NCBI GenBank assembly: GCA_029260515.1
Contig: JAJDDC010000040.1
Span: 62,001 to 126,000 of the forward strand
Direction: 5' to 3'
Source of the DNA: Phycisphaerales bacterium
GTDB taxonomy: Bacteria; Planctomycetota; Phycisphaerae; Phycisphaerales; UBA1924
Length of the DNA stretch: 64,000 bases
Below are positions 8,370 through 17,201 of this stretch, piece by piece. Below the pieces are notes generated by a model. The model had not been told where the DNA came from and did no database searches. It saw nothing but the letters and a program-made list of their open reading frames with translations. Position numbers and translations under genes: made by a program. The first letter of the stretch is position 1, and every line of letters starts with the position of its first letter.

Positions 8370-9107
8370 ATGAACAATCTTTCACGACGCGAGGCGCTGG
8401 GCGCGATGGGCGCCCTCGGCGCCGGGACCCTGGCGATGGGCGGGCTCGGGCGTCTCGGGCTCTCGCGCGAGCGCCTGGGCTGGGACGAGGCGGCGGGCGA
8501 GTACACGCTGCCCGACCTGCCCTACGCCTACGACGCGCTCGAGCCCCACATCGACGCCCAGACGATGCGGATCCACCACGACAAGCACCACGCCGGGTAC
8601 GTCAGGGGCCTCAACGGCGCGCTGTCCAAGCTCGCCGAACTCCGCTCGGCCGGCGGCGACCAGCCCACGCTCCAGCACTGGGAACGCAAGCTCAGCTTCA
8701 ACGGCGGCGGGCACATCAACCACACGCTCTTCTGGCTCGGCATGGCGCCCGCGGGCTCGGGTGGGGGCGGGCGTCCCGGTGACGCGCTGGGTGAGCGGAT
8801 CGACCGGGACTTCGGCTCGTTCGACAAGTTCGCCTGGCAGTTCAAGGCCGCCGCGGCGGGCGTCGAGGGCTCGGGCTGGGGCTGGCTGGCCTGGGAGACG
8901 CTGGGCCAGCGACTGGTCGTGGTGCAGATGGAGAACCAGCAGAAGCTGCTGTTCGCCGGCCTGGTCCCGATCCTGGGCGTGGACGTGTGGGAGCACGCCT
9001 ACTACCTCAAGTACCAGAACCAGCGTGGCGCCTACCTGGATGCGTTCATGAACGTCGTGAAATGGGGCGAGGTGTCGCGACGATTCCGGGCGGCGCTGGG
9101 CGGGTAG
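8370..9107 (+). CDS. sodA: Superoxide dismutase (Fe/Mn family), predicted Tat-exported
   Basis: A 245-residue enzyme dismutating superoxide to hydrogen peroxide and oxygen. Metal ligands are all visible: His69 (in MRIHHDKHH), His118 (INHTLFW), Asp205 and His209 (DVWEHAYY). The G-G-H-x-N-H context and the Gln near residue 190 (MENQQ) point to the Mn-type active site, though Fe or cambialistic use cannot be excluded. The first 30 residues (SRREALGAMGALGAGTLAMGG) are a twin-arginine-type signal, so the enzyme is probably folded in the cytoplasm and exported. That is unusual for this family, which is mostly cytosolic. Convergent with the ABC operon. Confidence 0.92.
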   Translation: MNNLSRREALGAMGALGAGTLAMGGLGRLGLSRERLGWDEAAGEYTLPDLPYAYDALEPHIDAQTMRIHHDKHHAGYVRGLNGALSKLAELRSAGGDQPTLQHWERKLSFNGGGHINHTLFWLGMAPAGSGGGGRPGDALGERIDRDFGSFDKFAWQFKAAAAGVEGSGWGWLAWETLGQRLVVVQMENQQKLLFAGLVPILGVDVWEHAYYLKYQNQRGAYLDAFMNVVKWGEVSRRFRAALGG

Positions 9108-9275
9108 ACCCGGGACAGGCCGCCCCCCCGGGCGTCAAGCTGGACAAGATCCGGGCCCCTGTGCGCCCGGTAACCGGCGCGCATTCACGCCCGCGCCGCC
9201 ATTTCCACATGAACAACTGGCGTAACCCGCACAGGCGGGCACACTCTGGATGTCTTGTCTCTCTCTCCTCCTAGG

Positions 9276-9319
9276 ACTCGGGTGCGTGGAGAAATCCGCG
9301 CGTCCGAGTTTCTATTTTT
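9276..9319. terminator. Terminator between convergent operons
   Basis: ACTCGG (9276-9281) pairs with CCGAGT (9304-9309), with further partial pairing inside, and a T-rich tail follows (TTTCTATTTTT). It lies in the 216-base gap between the dismutase and the converging oppF-like gene and could serve the dismutase transcript. Confidence 0.45.
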
Positions 9320-9323
9320 GCAC

Positions 9324-10346
9324 TCAGGCCGACGCGGGCGAGCGTGAGCCGGCACGGGTCAACGGCTCTGGGGCCTTGCCGTCCTCGACCGCCCAGCAGG
9401 CAACCGGGGCGCCGTTCTTGACCTCGAGCGGCGGCATCTTCTCGCGGCACCGGTCCATCACCAGCGGGCAGCGCCCCGCGAACGGGCACCCGGGCGGCGG
9501 GTTGATCGGGCTGGGCACGTCGCCCTGGAGGATGACCAGCGGGCGCCGATCGTCGGGGTCGTCGATCGGGTTGGCGCCGAGCAGCGCCCGGGTATACGGG
9601 TGCTGGGCCGTGTTGTCCAAATCGTCGGTGCGGACTTCCTCGACGACGTAGCCGAGGTACATGACCAGCACGCGGTCGCAGAAGTGCTCGACGACCTTGA
9701 GGTCGTGCGAGATGAACATCATCGTCAGGCCCAACTCCTCGCGGAGCTTCTTCATCAGGTTCAGGACCTGGGCCTGGATCGAGACGTCGAGCGCGCTCAC
9801 CGGCTCGTCGGCGACGATGAAGTCAGGGCGGACCGACAACGCCCGGGCGATGCCGATGCGCTGGCGCTGGCCTCCCGAGAACTCGTGGGGGAACTTGACC
9901 TTGTCGTCCGGGCGGAGGCCCACCTGTCGCATCAACTCGTCGATGTAGTCGTCCATCGCCGAGCCGGACTGCTTGACCACGCCGTGCAGCTTGATCGCCT
10001 CGGCCAGGGTCGCCTGGACCGTCAGCCTCGGGTTGAGCGAGGAATACGGGTCCTGGAAGACAATCTGCATCTTGCGCCGGTACGGCATCAGCTCCGAGTG
10101 CGAGAGCCCCGTGATCTCTTCGCCCTCGTAGGCGACCAGGCCCTCGGTCGGCTCGATGAGGCGAATGAGGCACTTGCCCAGGGTGGACTTGCCGCACCCG
10201 GACTCGCCCACCACGCCGACTGTCTCGCCCGAGGCGATGTCGAACGTCACGCCCCGGACAGCGTGCACGTTGTTCACGACGCGGTTGAGCACGCCCCCCC
10301 GGATAGGGAACTTCTTGACGAGGTTGCGGACTTCGATGAGTGACAT
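9324..10346 (-). CDS. oppF: Oligopeptide/dipeptide ABC transporter ATP-binding protein (OppF/DppF type)
   Basis: A 340-residue ATPase, second of the pair energising peptide uptake. Walker A GESGCGKS, the ABC signature FSGGQRQR, Walker B (FIVADEPVSALD) and the H-loop (FISHDLKVV) are all present. The C-terminal oligo_HPY extension with the cysteine set (CPFAGRCPLVMDRC) is typical of OppD/F and DppD/F, where such cysteines can hold an iron-sulphur cluster. It is the last gene of the operon, 40 bases after oppD. Confidence 0.93.
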   Translation of the reverse strand: MSLIEVRNLVKKFPIRGGVLNRVVNNVHAVRGVTFDIASGETVGVVGESGCGKSTLGKCLIRLIEPTEGLVAYEGEEITGLSHSELMPYRRKMQIVFQDPYSSLNPRLTVQATLAEAIKLHGVVKQSGSAMDDYIDELMRQVGLRPDDKVKFPHEFSGGQRQRIGIARALSVRPDFIVADEPVSALDVSIQAQVLNLMKKLREELGLTMMFISHDLKVVEHFCDRVLVMYLGYVVEEVRTDDLDNTAQHPYTRALLGANPIDDPDDRRPLVILQGDVPSPINPPPGCPFAGRCPLVMDRCREKMPPLEVKNGAPVACWAVEDGKAPEPLTRAGSRSPASA

Positions 10347-10386
10347 GCGTGCAGGCGTGCTTTCTGGCGGGTCTTCGACTGGGGGG

Positions 10387-11424
10387 TCAACCGGTCACAC
10401 CGGTCGTGAGCTTGGCGGGTCGTTCCTTCTCGGAGCCGATTGGGTAGTGACAGCGGACCGGGCGGTTGTCGGGGCCGGGCGCCAGTTCGGGCTCCTCGTG
10501 GACGCAGCGCTGGGCGTCTGTGTACGGGCAGCGGGCCTCGAAACGGCATCCATCAGGCAGCTCCCAAAGGCTCGGGACGATGCCCGGGATCGTGGGCAGC
10601 ATGGCGCCCTGGACCTTGCGCCCGCGTTTGGGGATCGAGCCGAGCAGGGCCTGTGTGTACGGGTGCTGGGGGTTGTGAAAGATATCGTGCACTGGGCCCG
10701 ACTCGATCACACGCCCCGCGTACATCACCATCACGCGGTCGCAGACCGTCGCGACGACGCCCAGGTCGTGCGTGATGAGCATGATCGCGGTGTTGAACTT
10801 CTCCTTGAGCCCGTTCATCAGATCCAGGATTTGGGCCTGGATGGTCACGTCGAGGGCCGTGGTCGGCTCGTCGGCGATCAGGATGTCGGGCTCGCAGCAC
10901 AGGGCGATCGCGATCATGACACGCTGGCGCATCCCGCCCGAGAGCTGGTGCGGGTATTCCTTGATGCGCTGCTCGGGGTTGGGGATCTCGACGAGGCGGA
11001 GCATCTCGACCGCCCGGTCGCGCCGCTCGCGTTTGTTGAGCTTGGTGTGGTACTTGAGCGCCTCGTTGATCTGCCAGCCGATCGTGAAGACCGGGTTGAG
11101 CGCGGTCATGGGCTCCTGGAAGATCATGGCGATTTTGTCGCCGCGGACATTGCGCATCTCGCCCTCGCCCGCGGCGAGGATGTCGAAGTCCTTGTAGAGG
11201 ATCTTGCTCTGCTTGCCGTACCGCGTGATGTGCTCGGGCAGGAGCCGCATCACGGACTTGCTGGTGACGGTTTTGCCGCACCCTGACTCGCCGACGATGC
11301 CGAGCGTCTCGCCCGCCATGACCTCGAAGCAGACGTCGTCGACGGCGGTCACGAGACCCCGGTCGGTCTTGAAGCTGGTCGAGAGGTGCTGGACGCGGAG
11401 GATTGGCTCGGTCTTGTCGGTCAT
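10387..11424 (-). CDS. oppD: Oligopeptide/dipeptide ABC transporter ATP-binding protein (OppD/DppD type)
   Basis: A 345-residue ATPase. It shows Walker A GESGCGKT, signature LSGGMRQR, Walker B (ILIADEPTTALD), the switch His (LITHDLGVV) and the C-terminal cysteine-containing HPY region (CRFEARCPYTDAQRC). The start MTDKTEPILRVQHL at 11424 is preferred over an upstream ATG because alignment of OppD proteins begins there and the gap to the permease gene is then a normal 16 bases. Confidence 0.92.
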   Translation of the reverse strand: MTDKTEPILRVQHLSTSFKTDRGLVTAVDDVCFEVMAGETLGIVGESGCGKTVTSKSVMRLLPEHITRYGKQSKILYKDFDILAAGEGEMRNVRGDKIAMIFQEPMTALNPVFTIGWQINEALKYHTKLNKRERRDRAVEMLRLVEIPNPEQRIKEYPHQLSGGMRQRVMIAIALCCEPDILIADEPTTALDVTIQAQILDLMNGLKEKFNTAIMLITHDLGVVATVCDRVMVMYAGRVIESGPVHDIFHNPQHPYTQALLGSIPKRGRKVQGAMLPTIPGIVPSLWELPDGCRFEARCPYTDAQRCVHEEPELAPGPDNRPVRCHYPIGSEKERPAKLTTGVTG

Positions 11425-11440
11425 GCGCGGGGCGTGGTCC

Positions 11441-12811
11441 TTAGACGTGCTTGGGGTCGAACGCGTCCTGCAGCGCGTCGGAGACAATGTTGAACGCCAA
11501 GACGAGGATGAACAGCAAGATGCTGGCCGTGCCCACTTCCCAGAAAAAGAAGTTGGACAGGTCGTCCTTGGAGTTGGAGATCATGGTGCCCCAGCTGGGC
11601 TGGCCAGAGACGCCCAGGCCCAGGAAACTGAGGATGACCTCGCTCTTGATCGCTCCGATGAACAGGAGCGAGAAGTTGATGAACATGATGTGGGCGGTGT
11701 TCGGGATCACGTGGCGGAGCAGGATGTAGGGGCGCCCGAACCCGATCGCGGTCGCGGCCTGGACGTACTCGAGCTCCTTGATCTTCATAACTTCGCCGCG
11801 GATCACGCGGCACGTCGAGATCCAGAACGCCAGCCCCATCGCCGTATACAGCTTGACGAGCTGCAGCTCTGGGTACTGCGTCGGGTTGTCGAAGTACTCG
11901 TGCCCGGTGAACATGTACGCGAGCACCGCGAGCAGCACGAGGTAGGGCACGCTCGAGAGCGTCGAGACGAGCCACATCACGCCGTTGTCGACCCACCTCC
12001 CATAGAACGCCCCCGCAGCGCCGAGCAATGTCCCGATCAGCACCGCGATCGTCGCGACCACGAACCCGATCTGGAACGCGGTCTTAATCGAATAAAAACC
12101 CTTGCAGGCGATCGACCGCCCCGAGACATCAGAACCGAGGAATGTGCGGAAGCCATAGACCACGCCGTCCCAGCCCGTGGGCGGGGGCATCAAGTCGGCC
12201 AGGCGCGCCTCGGCCTCCTCGAGCGCCTCGTCGAAGAGCGGCAGGATCTCGGCGGCCTCGGCCTGGATCTCGTCGAACTCCGCGCTGAGCTCCTCGGACT
12301 GTGCCTCGTCGCCGGCCTTCCGGGCGTCCTTCAGATCTAACTCCACCGAGAGCATGTAGTCGAGCAGGTCGTCGCGCTCGTAGAACAGTTCGTCGAGTGT
12401 CTCGTACGCCGCGAGGAACGCCTCGTACTGCTCGATCACCTCGCCGAGCGGCGCCTCGATGACCTTGCGCTCGGCCAGGTCCAGCTCGCCCAGCGCCTGG
12501 CGAGGCAGCTCGACACTCGAGAGGTCGCGGTCGAACACGCGCCCGAGGCGGTCCTTGTGCCAGTTGATGTCGAGGTACCGCTTCTCGGTGCTCGAGGACT
12601 GGAGGAAGCCCGGGTGAAGGCGTGGCAGGACGCGGATGCGCGTGCCGTGCCGGAGCTGGGCCTCCGTCACGCCGGTCACGTCGAGGATCTCGGTCGTGAC
12701 GATGCCGAGGAAGATCGTGAAGTACACGAAGATGATGCCGCTGGCGAACAGCGCGAGGCGGTTGCGTCGGAACTTGCGCATGCCGCGGGATCTGAGGAAT
12801 CGTCTGATCAT
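11441..12811 (-). CDS. oppC: ABC transporter permease, OppC/DppC type, with large acidic coiled-coil insertion
   Basis: A 456-residue inner-membrane permease, far longer than the usual 290-310 residues. The first membrane helix is near residues 20-40 and the remaining helices with the EAA loop (about 330-350, ATAIGFGRPYILLRHVIPN) occupy the C-terminal half. Between them lies an extracytoplasmic insertion from about residue 45 to 225, whose second part (about 105-215) is strongly acidic and heptad-like with many E/L/A residues, predicted as a coiled-coil hairpin. Start codon overlaps the oppB-type gene stop by four bases. The insertion may contact the binding protein or another envelope partner. 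Confidence 0.9.
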   Translation of the reverse strand: MIRRFLRSRGMRKFRRNRLALFASGIIFVYFTIFLGIVTTEILDVTGVTEAQLRHGTRIRVLPRLHPGFLQSSSTEKRYLDINWHKDRLGRVFDRDLSSVELPRQALGELDLAERKVIEAPLGEVIEQYEAFLAAYETLDELFYERDDLLDYMLSVELDLKDARKAGDEAQSEELSAEFDEIQAEAAEILPLFDEALEEAEARLADLMPPPTGWDGVVYGFRTFLGSDVSGRSIACKGFYSIKTAFQIGFVVATIAVLIGTLLGAAGAFYGRWVDNGVMWLVSTLSSVPYLVLLAVLAYMFTGHEYFDNPTQYPELQLVKLYTAMGLAFWISTCRVIRGEVMKIKELEYVQAATAIGFGRPYILLRHVIPNTAHIMFINFSLLFIGAIKSEVILSFLGLGVSGQPSWGTMISNSKDDLSNFFFWEVGTASILLFILVLAFNIVSDALQDAFDPKHV

Positions 12812-13791
12812 GACAGGCGGATCCTCGGGTCAACGATGGCGTAGAGCACGTCGGTGAGGATGACGGAGATGATAAAGATCACCGCAAAGACAGCAACGAA
12901 ACCCTGCACCACCGGGAAGTCGTTGGCACGGATCGCGTTGATCAGCTGGAAGCCCATGCCGGGGATGATGAAGTAGATCTCGATCAGGATCGCGCCCGTG
13001 ATCAGGAAGGGCAGCGTCGTCATCACCCGCGTAATGATCGGGATCATCGCGTTCTTGAGCATGTGCACGAACATGACCTTGCGCTTCGAGGCGCCTTTGG
13101 CCAGGGCCGTGGTGATGTAGTCGCGGCTGGATTCCTCGACCATGACGGCCCGGTAGAAGCGGGTGTCGTAGCCCATCGCAACGATCACCCCGATGATCAC
13201 CGGCAGCAGGCAGTACGTCACCCAGTTGATCGGGTTGGCGCCCTCGCTGAGCAGGGGCATCCAGGGCTCGTACCCCTTGACCGCGAACGGCGTATACACG
13301 CCCTTGATCTGCGGCAGCCCCGCCCCGAAGAACTGCCCGAAGATGATGTACACCAGGTAGCTGATGCTCATCCCGAGCACCGCCAGGACCATCAATATCT
13401 GATCCACCGCCCTCCCTCTGAAGTACGCGGATATCAGCGCGATCACGATCGAGATGCACACCGACGCGAACAGCGTCGGGACCGTGATCGAAAGGCTTGG
13501 CGGGATCGACCGGATCAGGATGTCGCGGACACTCCTGCCGTCCTGGGCCCAGCTCTCCTCCTCGAAATCGAGCGTCGCGATCTTGCCCAGGTACTTGACG
13601 TACTGGATCAGGAACGGGTCGTCGAGGCCCATCTGCTGGCGGAGCAGCTCGAGCTGCTGCTGTGTCGCGTTCTTGCCAAGGTAGGCGTAGGCCGGATCAC
13701 CCTTGATGCGCAGCGCGCCCATCAGGATCAGGATGATCCCCAGATAGACGGGGATGTAGTACAGGAGTTTCCGGACAATGAACGCCCACAT
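12808..13791 (-). CDS. oppB: ABC transporter permease, OppB/DppB type
   Basis: A 327-residue permease with six predicted membrane helices. The N-terminal block (FIVRKLLYYIPVYLGIILILM) is the usual OppB start, and the EAA loop region is seen at TTALAKGASKRKVMFVHMLKNAMIPII. Length matches the family. A small extracytoplasmic insertion around residues 170-200 carries an aromatic-rich segment. Translationally coupled to the downstream permease by an ATGA overlap. Confidence 0.92.
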   Translation of the reverse strand: MWAFIVRKLLYYIPVYLGIILILMGALRIKGDPAYAYLGKNATQQQLELLRQQMGLDDPFLIQYVKYLGKIATLDFEEESWAQDGRSVRDILIRSIPPSLSITVPTLFASVCISIVIALISAYFRGRAVDQILMVLAVLGMSISYLVYIIFGQFFGAGLPQIKGVYTPFAVKGYEPWMPLLSEGANPINWVTYCLLPVIIGVIVAMGYDTRFYRAVMVEESSRDYITTALAKGASKRKVMFVHMLKNAMIPIITRVMTTLPFLITGAILIEIYFIIPGMGFQLINAIRANDFPVVQGFVAVFAVIFIISVILTDVLYAIVDPRIRLS

Positions 13792-13860
13792 CGGGGTTGG
13801 CCCGCCGTGCTCGGTGGTAGGAGACAGCCGCCCCGGGCCGAGCGCCCGGGGCGGGGTCGA

Positions 13861-15714
13861 TCAGTTCCCGCGGTCCTCGTGGGTCATGTCGACGTCGAGG
13901 TACTTGAAGTACGTGAAGAAATCCTCGGTGGGCTTGAAGTTCAGGCACCAGGGCTGGATGACGTACTGGCGTGTGCGTGCGAGCGAGCCGCAGAACGGGG
14001 CGTCCTTGATGAGGATGTCGCGCATCTTTGTGTAGATCGCCGTCCGCTCGGGCCCGGCGGGCATGGTGCGGATCTGCTCGTAGAGTCGGTCGTATTCCTT
14101 GTTGTGGTAGTTGGAATGGTTGGCGCCGGGCGAGGCGTTCGGGCTGTAGAACAGCGCGAGGTTATTCTCCGCGTCCGGGTAGTCAGAGCCCCAGGCGAAG
14201 CTGAAGAACCCGGCCTTGCGGTTGTCCACGACCTCCATCAGCGGCGCAAAGTCCAGGTACCGCTCGTTGATGCGGATGCCAACCTCGGCTAGGTTCCGCT
14301 TCATCAGCTCGACGATGCGGACGCTCTCCTGGCCGTTGCTCGTGTACAGGTCGATCACGGGCAGGTCGGTGACCTTGCCGTCAACGACCGTGTACCCCGC
14401 CTCGCGGAGTTTCTGGCGGGCGCGCTCGTAGTCGGGACCACGCGTCGAGTACGGCGCCCGGTGGTTCTCGTTGTTGGGGTGCCCGTCGAGGCCGGGGGGG
14501 ATCGGGCCGTCGTAGGCGATCGCGAGCCCATTGTAGAGGGTCTCGTTCATCTCGTCCCAGTCCATCGCGAGGTTGAAGGCCTGGCGGAGGGCGCGCTTCT
14601 CGTCGGTGTACCCGCCGAGCAACTCGTCCTCCATGTTGAACTCGCGGAAGATGAAGTCGAGCAGCGGGACCTTGACCTCGCGGATGCCGTTGCGCTCCCA
14701 GCTCCGCTTGAGCTTTTTGGTCCGCATGCTGAAGGCCTCGGGGAACTCGGCCTGGCCGACGGTCGAGTAATCCAAGTTGCCCGCCTTGAGCTCCAGCCAT
14801 CTGGGCTGGGCCTCGACAAAGAACGTGAACTCTATCCGATCGACGAACGGGATCTTCTTGCCGGCGGCATGGTGCAGCCCCAGCGCCTCGTCCTCGGGCA
14901 TCCACTCCATCGGGTAGTAGGCGTCGCGGTACTCGGGATTCTTGTGCACGGTCATCCGCGCGTTGCGGACCCAGTCCGACTCCTTGCGGAGCACGAACGG
15001 CCCGGTCCCGACCGGATGGGCGGCAAACCCCTTCTCGTATTTCTCGACCGCCTCGCGCGGCACGATCGCGAGCTGGAACATCGCGAGGCGCCAGATGAAC
15101 TGCTGGTTGGGCTCGTTCAGTTCAACCGTGAACGTGTAGTCGTCGAGGATCTTGAAGCCCTCGACCGCGGCGTCGTAGTCAAACGCCTGGCCCGATTCCA
15201 CGCGCGCGGCCTGGGCCTCCTTGTACTCGTTGAAGCCCTTGATCATGCCGTCCACGAGCCACCAGCTCTTGTACCGGTGCTGCGGGTCGGCCAGCCGCTT
15301 CCACGAGTAGAAGACGTCCGAGGCCTTGACCTCGCGTCCCTCGCCGCCGGGGAAGCAGGGGTCGTCGTGGAAGGTGATCCCGGGCCGGAGCGTGAACTTC
15401 CAGTGCTTGCCGCCCCCGGTGACTTCGGGCATCTCGGCCAGCAGCAGGGGCTCGACCTCGAGTGGTCGCTTGAGGTACTTGTACTGCAGGAGCGTCTCGT
15501 AGAGGCACGACGAAGCGCGGTTCTCGTACGTCGTCGAGCCCATGACCGGGTCGAGTGTGCCGGGCCCAGAGGTCTGCATCGGGATGCGGAGGACCTTGTC
15601 GTCCTTCACCCCAGCCTCGGCGCCCGCATCGGCGGTCGTCGCCGCCAGCCCCAGGAGGCACAGGGCGCCCAGTATCGCCTTTGCGGGAATCCGTCTCGCC
15701 GTCGCGCGTGTCAT
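13861..15714 (-). CDS. ABC transporter substrate-binding protein (family 5, peptide type)
   Basis: A 617-residue periplasmic solute receptor. An N-terminal signal peptide (hydrophobic AILGALCLLGLAATTADA) is followed by the SBP_bac_5 fold. Recognisable pieces are GTLDPVMGSTTYE at the start of the mature protein, KWKFTLRPGITFHD-type sequence near residue 110, and the C-terminal GSDYPDAENNL motif. The start at 15714 gives the signal peptide; upstream in-frame codons are antisense to non-coding sequence. It is the first gene of the operon, 69 bases before oppB. Substrate is probably peptides, but nickel or glycan fragments cannot be excluded. Confidence 0.9.
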   Translation of the reverse strand: MTRATARRIPAKAILGALCLLGLAATTADAGAEAGVKDDKVLRIPMQTSGPGTLDPVMGSTTYENRASSCLYETLLQYKYLKRPLEVEPLLLAEMPEVTGGGKHWKFTLRPGITFHDDPCFPGGEGREVKASDVFYSWKRLADPQHRYKSWWLVDGMIKGFNEYKEAQAARVESGQAFDYDAAVEGFKILDDYTFTVELNEPNQQFIWRLAMFQLAIVPREAVEKYEKGFAAHPVGTGPFVLRKESDWVRNARMTVHKNPEYRDAYYPMEWMPEDEALGLHHAAGKKIPFVDRIEFTFFVEAQPRWLELKAGNLDYSTVGQAEFPEAFSMRTKKLKRSWERNGIREVKVPLLDFIFREFNMEDELLGGYTDEKRALRQAFNLAMDWDEMNETLYNGLAIAYDGPIPPGLDGHPNNENHRAPYSTRGPDYERARQKLREAGYTVVDGKVTDLPVIDLYTSNGQESVRIVELMKRNLAEVGIRINERYLDFAPLMEVVDNRKAGFFSFAWGSDYPDAENNLALFYSPNASPGANHSNYHNKEYDRLYEQIRTMPAGPERTAIYTKMRDILIKDAPFCGSLARTRQYVIQPWCLNFKPTEDFFTYFKYLDVDMTHEDRGN

Positions 15715-15903
15715 GTCTACCTCCAGGGCAGGTTCTGTTCGGATCTCGATCGGTCGCTCGCCGAGGGTTTCCTCCCGCCGCGAGACCCGGCCACGGGCCG
15801 GTAGCGTAGCCGAGGGCCCGATCCGCCTCAATCGGGCGCCCGGCGGTCGCCCGCCAGGGGGTGTAGGCTCCGCTCCACAACCCGCCACCGCACGGACGCG
15901 ACC

Positions 15904-17055
15904 TTGGCTGACACAATTCCCACCACCGACAAGAATTCAGCCCTCGCGCCGGCCACCGCCGGCTCGGACGCGACCACGGCGATGATCGACGGGCGTCGCC
16001 TGATCGTCTTTGCCGGCTGCAACTACCTGGGGCTCTCGCACCACCCGGAGGTGGTCGCCGCGGCCCGCGATGCCCTGGGCCAGTTCGGGCTCAGCGCCTC
16101 GGCCTCTCGCCGCACCTCGGGTAACACACGGATCCACGAGCAGCTCGAGCAAGAGCTTGCCCAGCACCTGGGTCGTCCCGCGGGCCTGCTGGTCCCGGAC
16201 GGGTACACCGCGAACCTCACGGCGGCCCAGGCACTCGCCCACGATCACTCCGTCGCCCTGCTCGACGAGCGGGCGCACCTGAGCCTCCGCGACGCGGCCC
16301 GGTGCGCGGGGCTGGAGATTGCAACCTACCGCCACCTGGACGCGATGGACGCGGGCGTGCAGGCAGACAAGCACGCGGCCCGGGGTGTGGTGGTGATGAC
16401 CGACGGGGTCTTCGCCGCCGACGGCGCGATCGCGTCCCTCGACCGCCTGCTCGACGCCCTGCCCGCCAACGGGACGAGGCTGCTCGTGGACGATTGCCAC
16501 GGGTTCTGCGTCCTGGGCGAGCAGGGGCGAGGCACGCCGAGTCATTTCGGGCTCGATGACGACCGGCTGGTCGTCACGACGACTTTGGCCAAAGGGCTCG
16601 GGTGCGCGGGTGGGGTGGTGTTTGCCGAGGAATCGCTCATCGACCGGGCGCGGCGGGAGGCGAGCGCGTTCGTGTGCACCACGCCGACCTCGCCCGCACT
16701 CGCCGCCGGCGCGCGCACGGCGTTGTCGATCTTGATCTCCGAGCCGCTCCGTTTCGAGCGACTGCGCCAGAACACCGAGCGGGTCCGCGGGGTGCTGCTC
16801 GCGGCGGGTTACGCTCCACACACGACGCACGTGCCCATCTTCGCGTTGGACCCGCAGCCGGGAGGCGCCGGCAGGATCCTGAGCCAATGCCTGCGTGAGG
16901 CGGGGCTGTTCGTCCCGCTGGTCGGGTACCCCGGCGGGCCCTCGCCCGAGTACCTGCGCCTGAGCGTCTGCTCGGAGCACTCACCCGACCAGATCGATCA
17001 GCTGGGCGAGGCGTTGTGTGCGGGCCCGTCGGGTGCTTGTGCCAGACGGGCCTAG
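15904..17055 (+). CDS. Alpha-oxoamine synthase (BioF/Kbl/serine palmitoyltransferase-like), PLP-dependent
   Basis: A 383-residue pyridoxal-phosphate enzyme of the class II aminotransferase fold that condenses an amino acid with an acyl-CoA. Diagnostic motifs are NYLGLS, SGNTRIHEQLE, the PLP-binding DDCHGFCVLGEQGRG and the Schiff-base lysine Lys230 in TTTLAKGLG. The start is a TTG at 15904; no closer ATG fits. Length is normal. No biotin, threonine-degradation or sphingolipid gene is adjacent, so the specific substrate is not decided. It stands alone between a divergent ABC operon and a secreted hydrolase. Confidence 0.8.
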   Translation: MADTIPTTDKNSALAPATAGSDATTAMIDGRRLIVFAGCNYLGLSHHPEVVAAARDALGQFGLSASASRRTSGNTRIHEQLEQELAQHLGRPAGLLVPDGYTANLTAAQALAHDHSVALLDERAHLSLRDAARCAGLEIATYRHLDAMDAGVQADKHAARGVVVMTDGVFAADGAIASLDRLLDALPANGTRLLVDDCHGFCVLGEQGRGTPSHFGLDDDRLVVTTTLAKGLGCAGGVVFAEESLIDRARREASAFVCTTPTSPALAAGARTALSILISEPLRFERLRQNTERVRGVLLAAGYAPHTTHVPIFALDPQPGGAGRILSQCLREAGLFVPLVGYPGGPSPEYLRLSVCSEHSPDQIDQLGEALCAGPSGACARRA

Positions 17056-17201
17056 CCCCGCATCGAACCCGGCAAGCGGGGCGGGGCGTGCGCGGGCCCG
17101 AGAACAACCACGCAGTTCCCACGCCTTATCCCCGAGCAAACCGTTGTATAGAAGGCCGCGTGTGGTACAGTTTGCCGCGGCGAACGCGAGGGGAACGGCG
17201 G

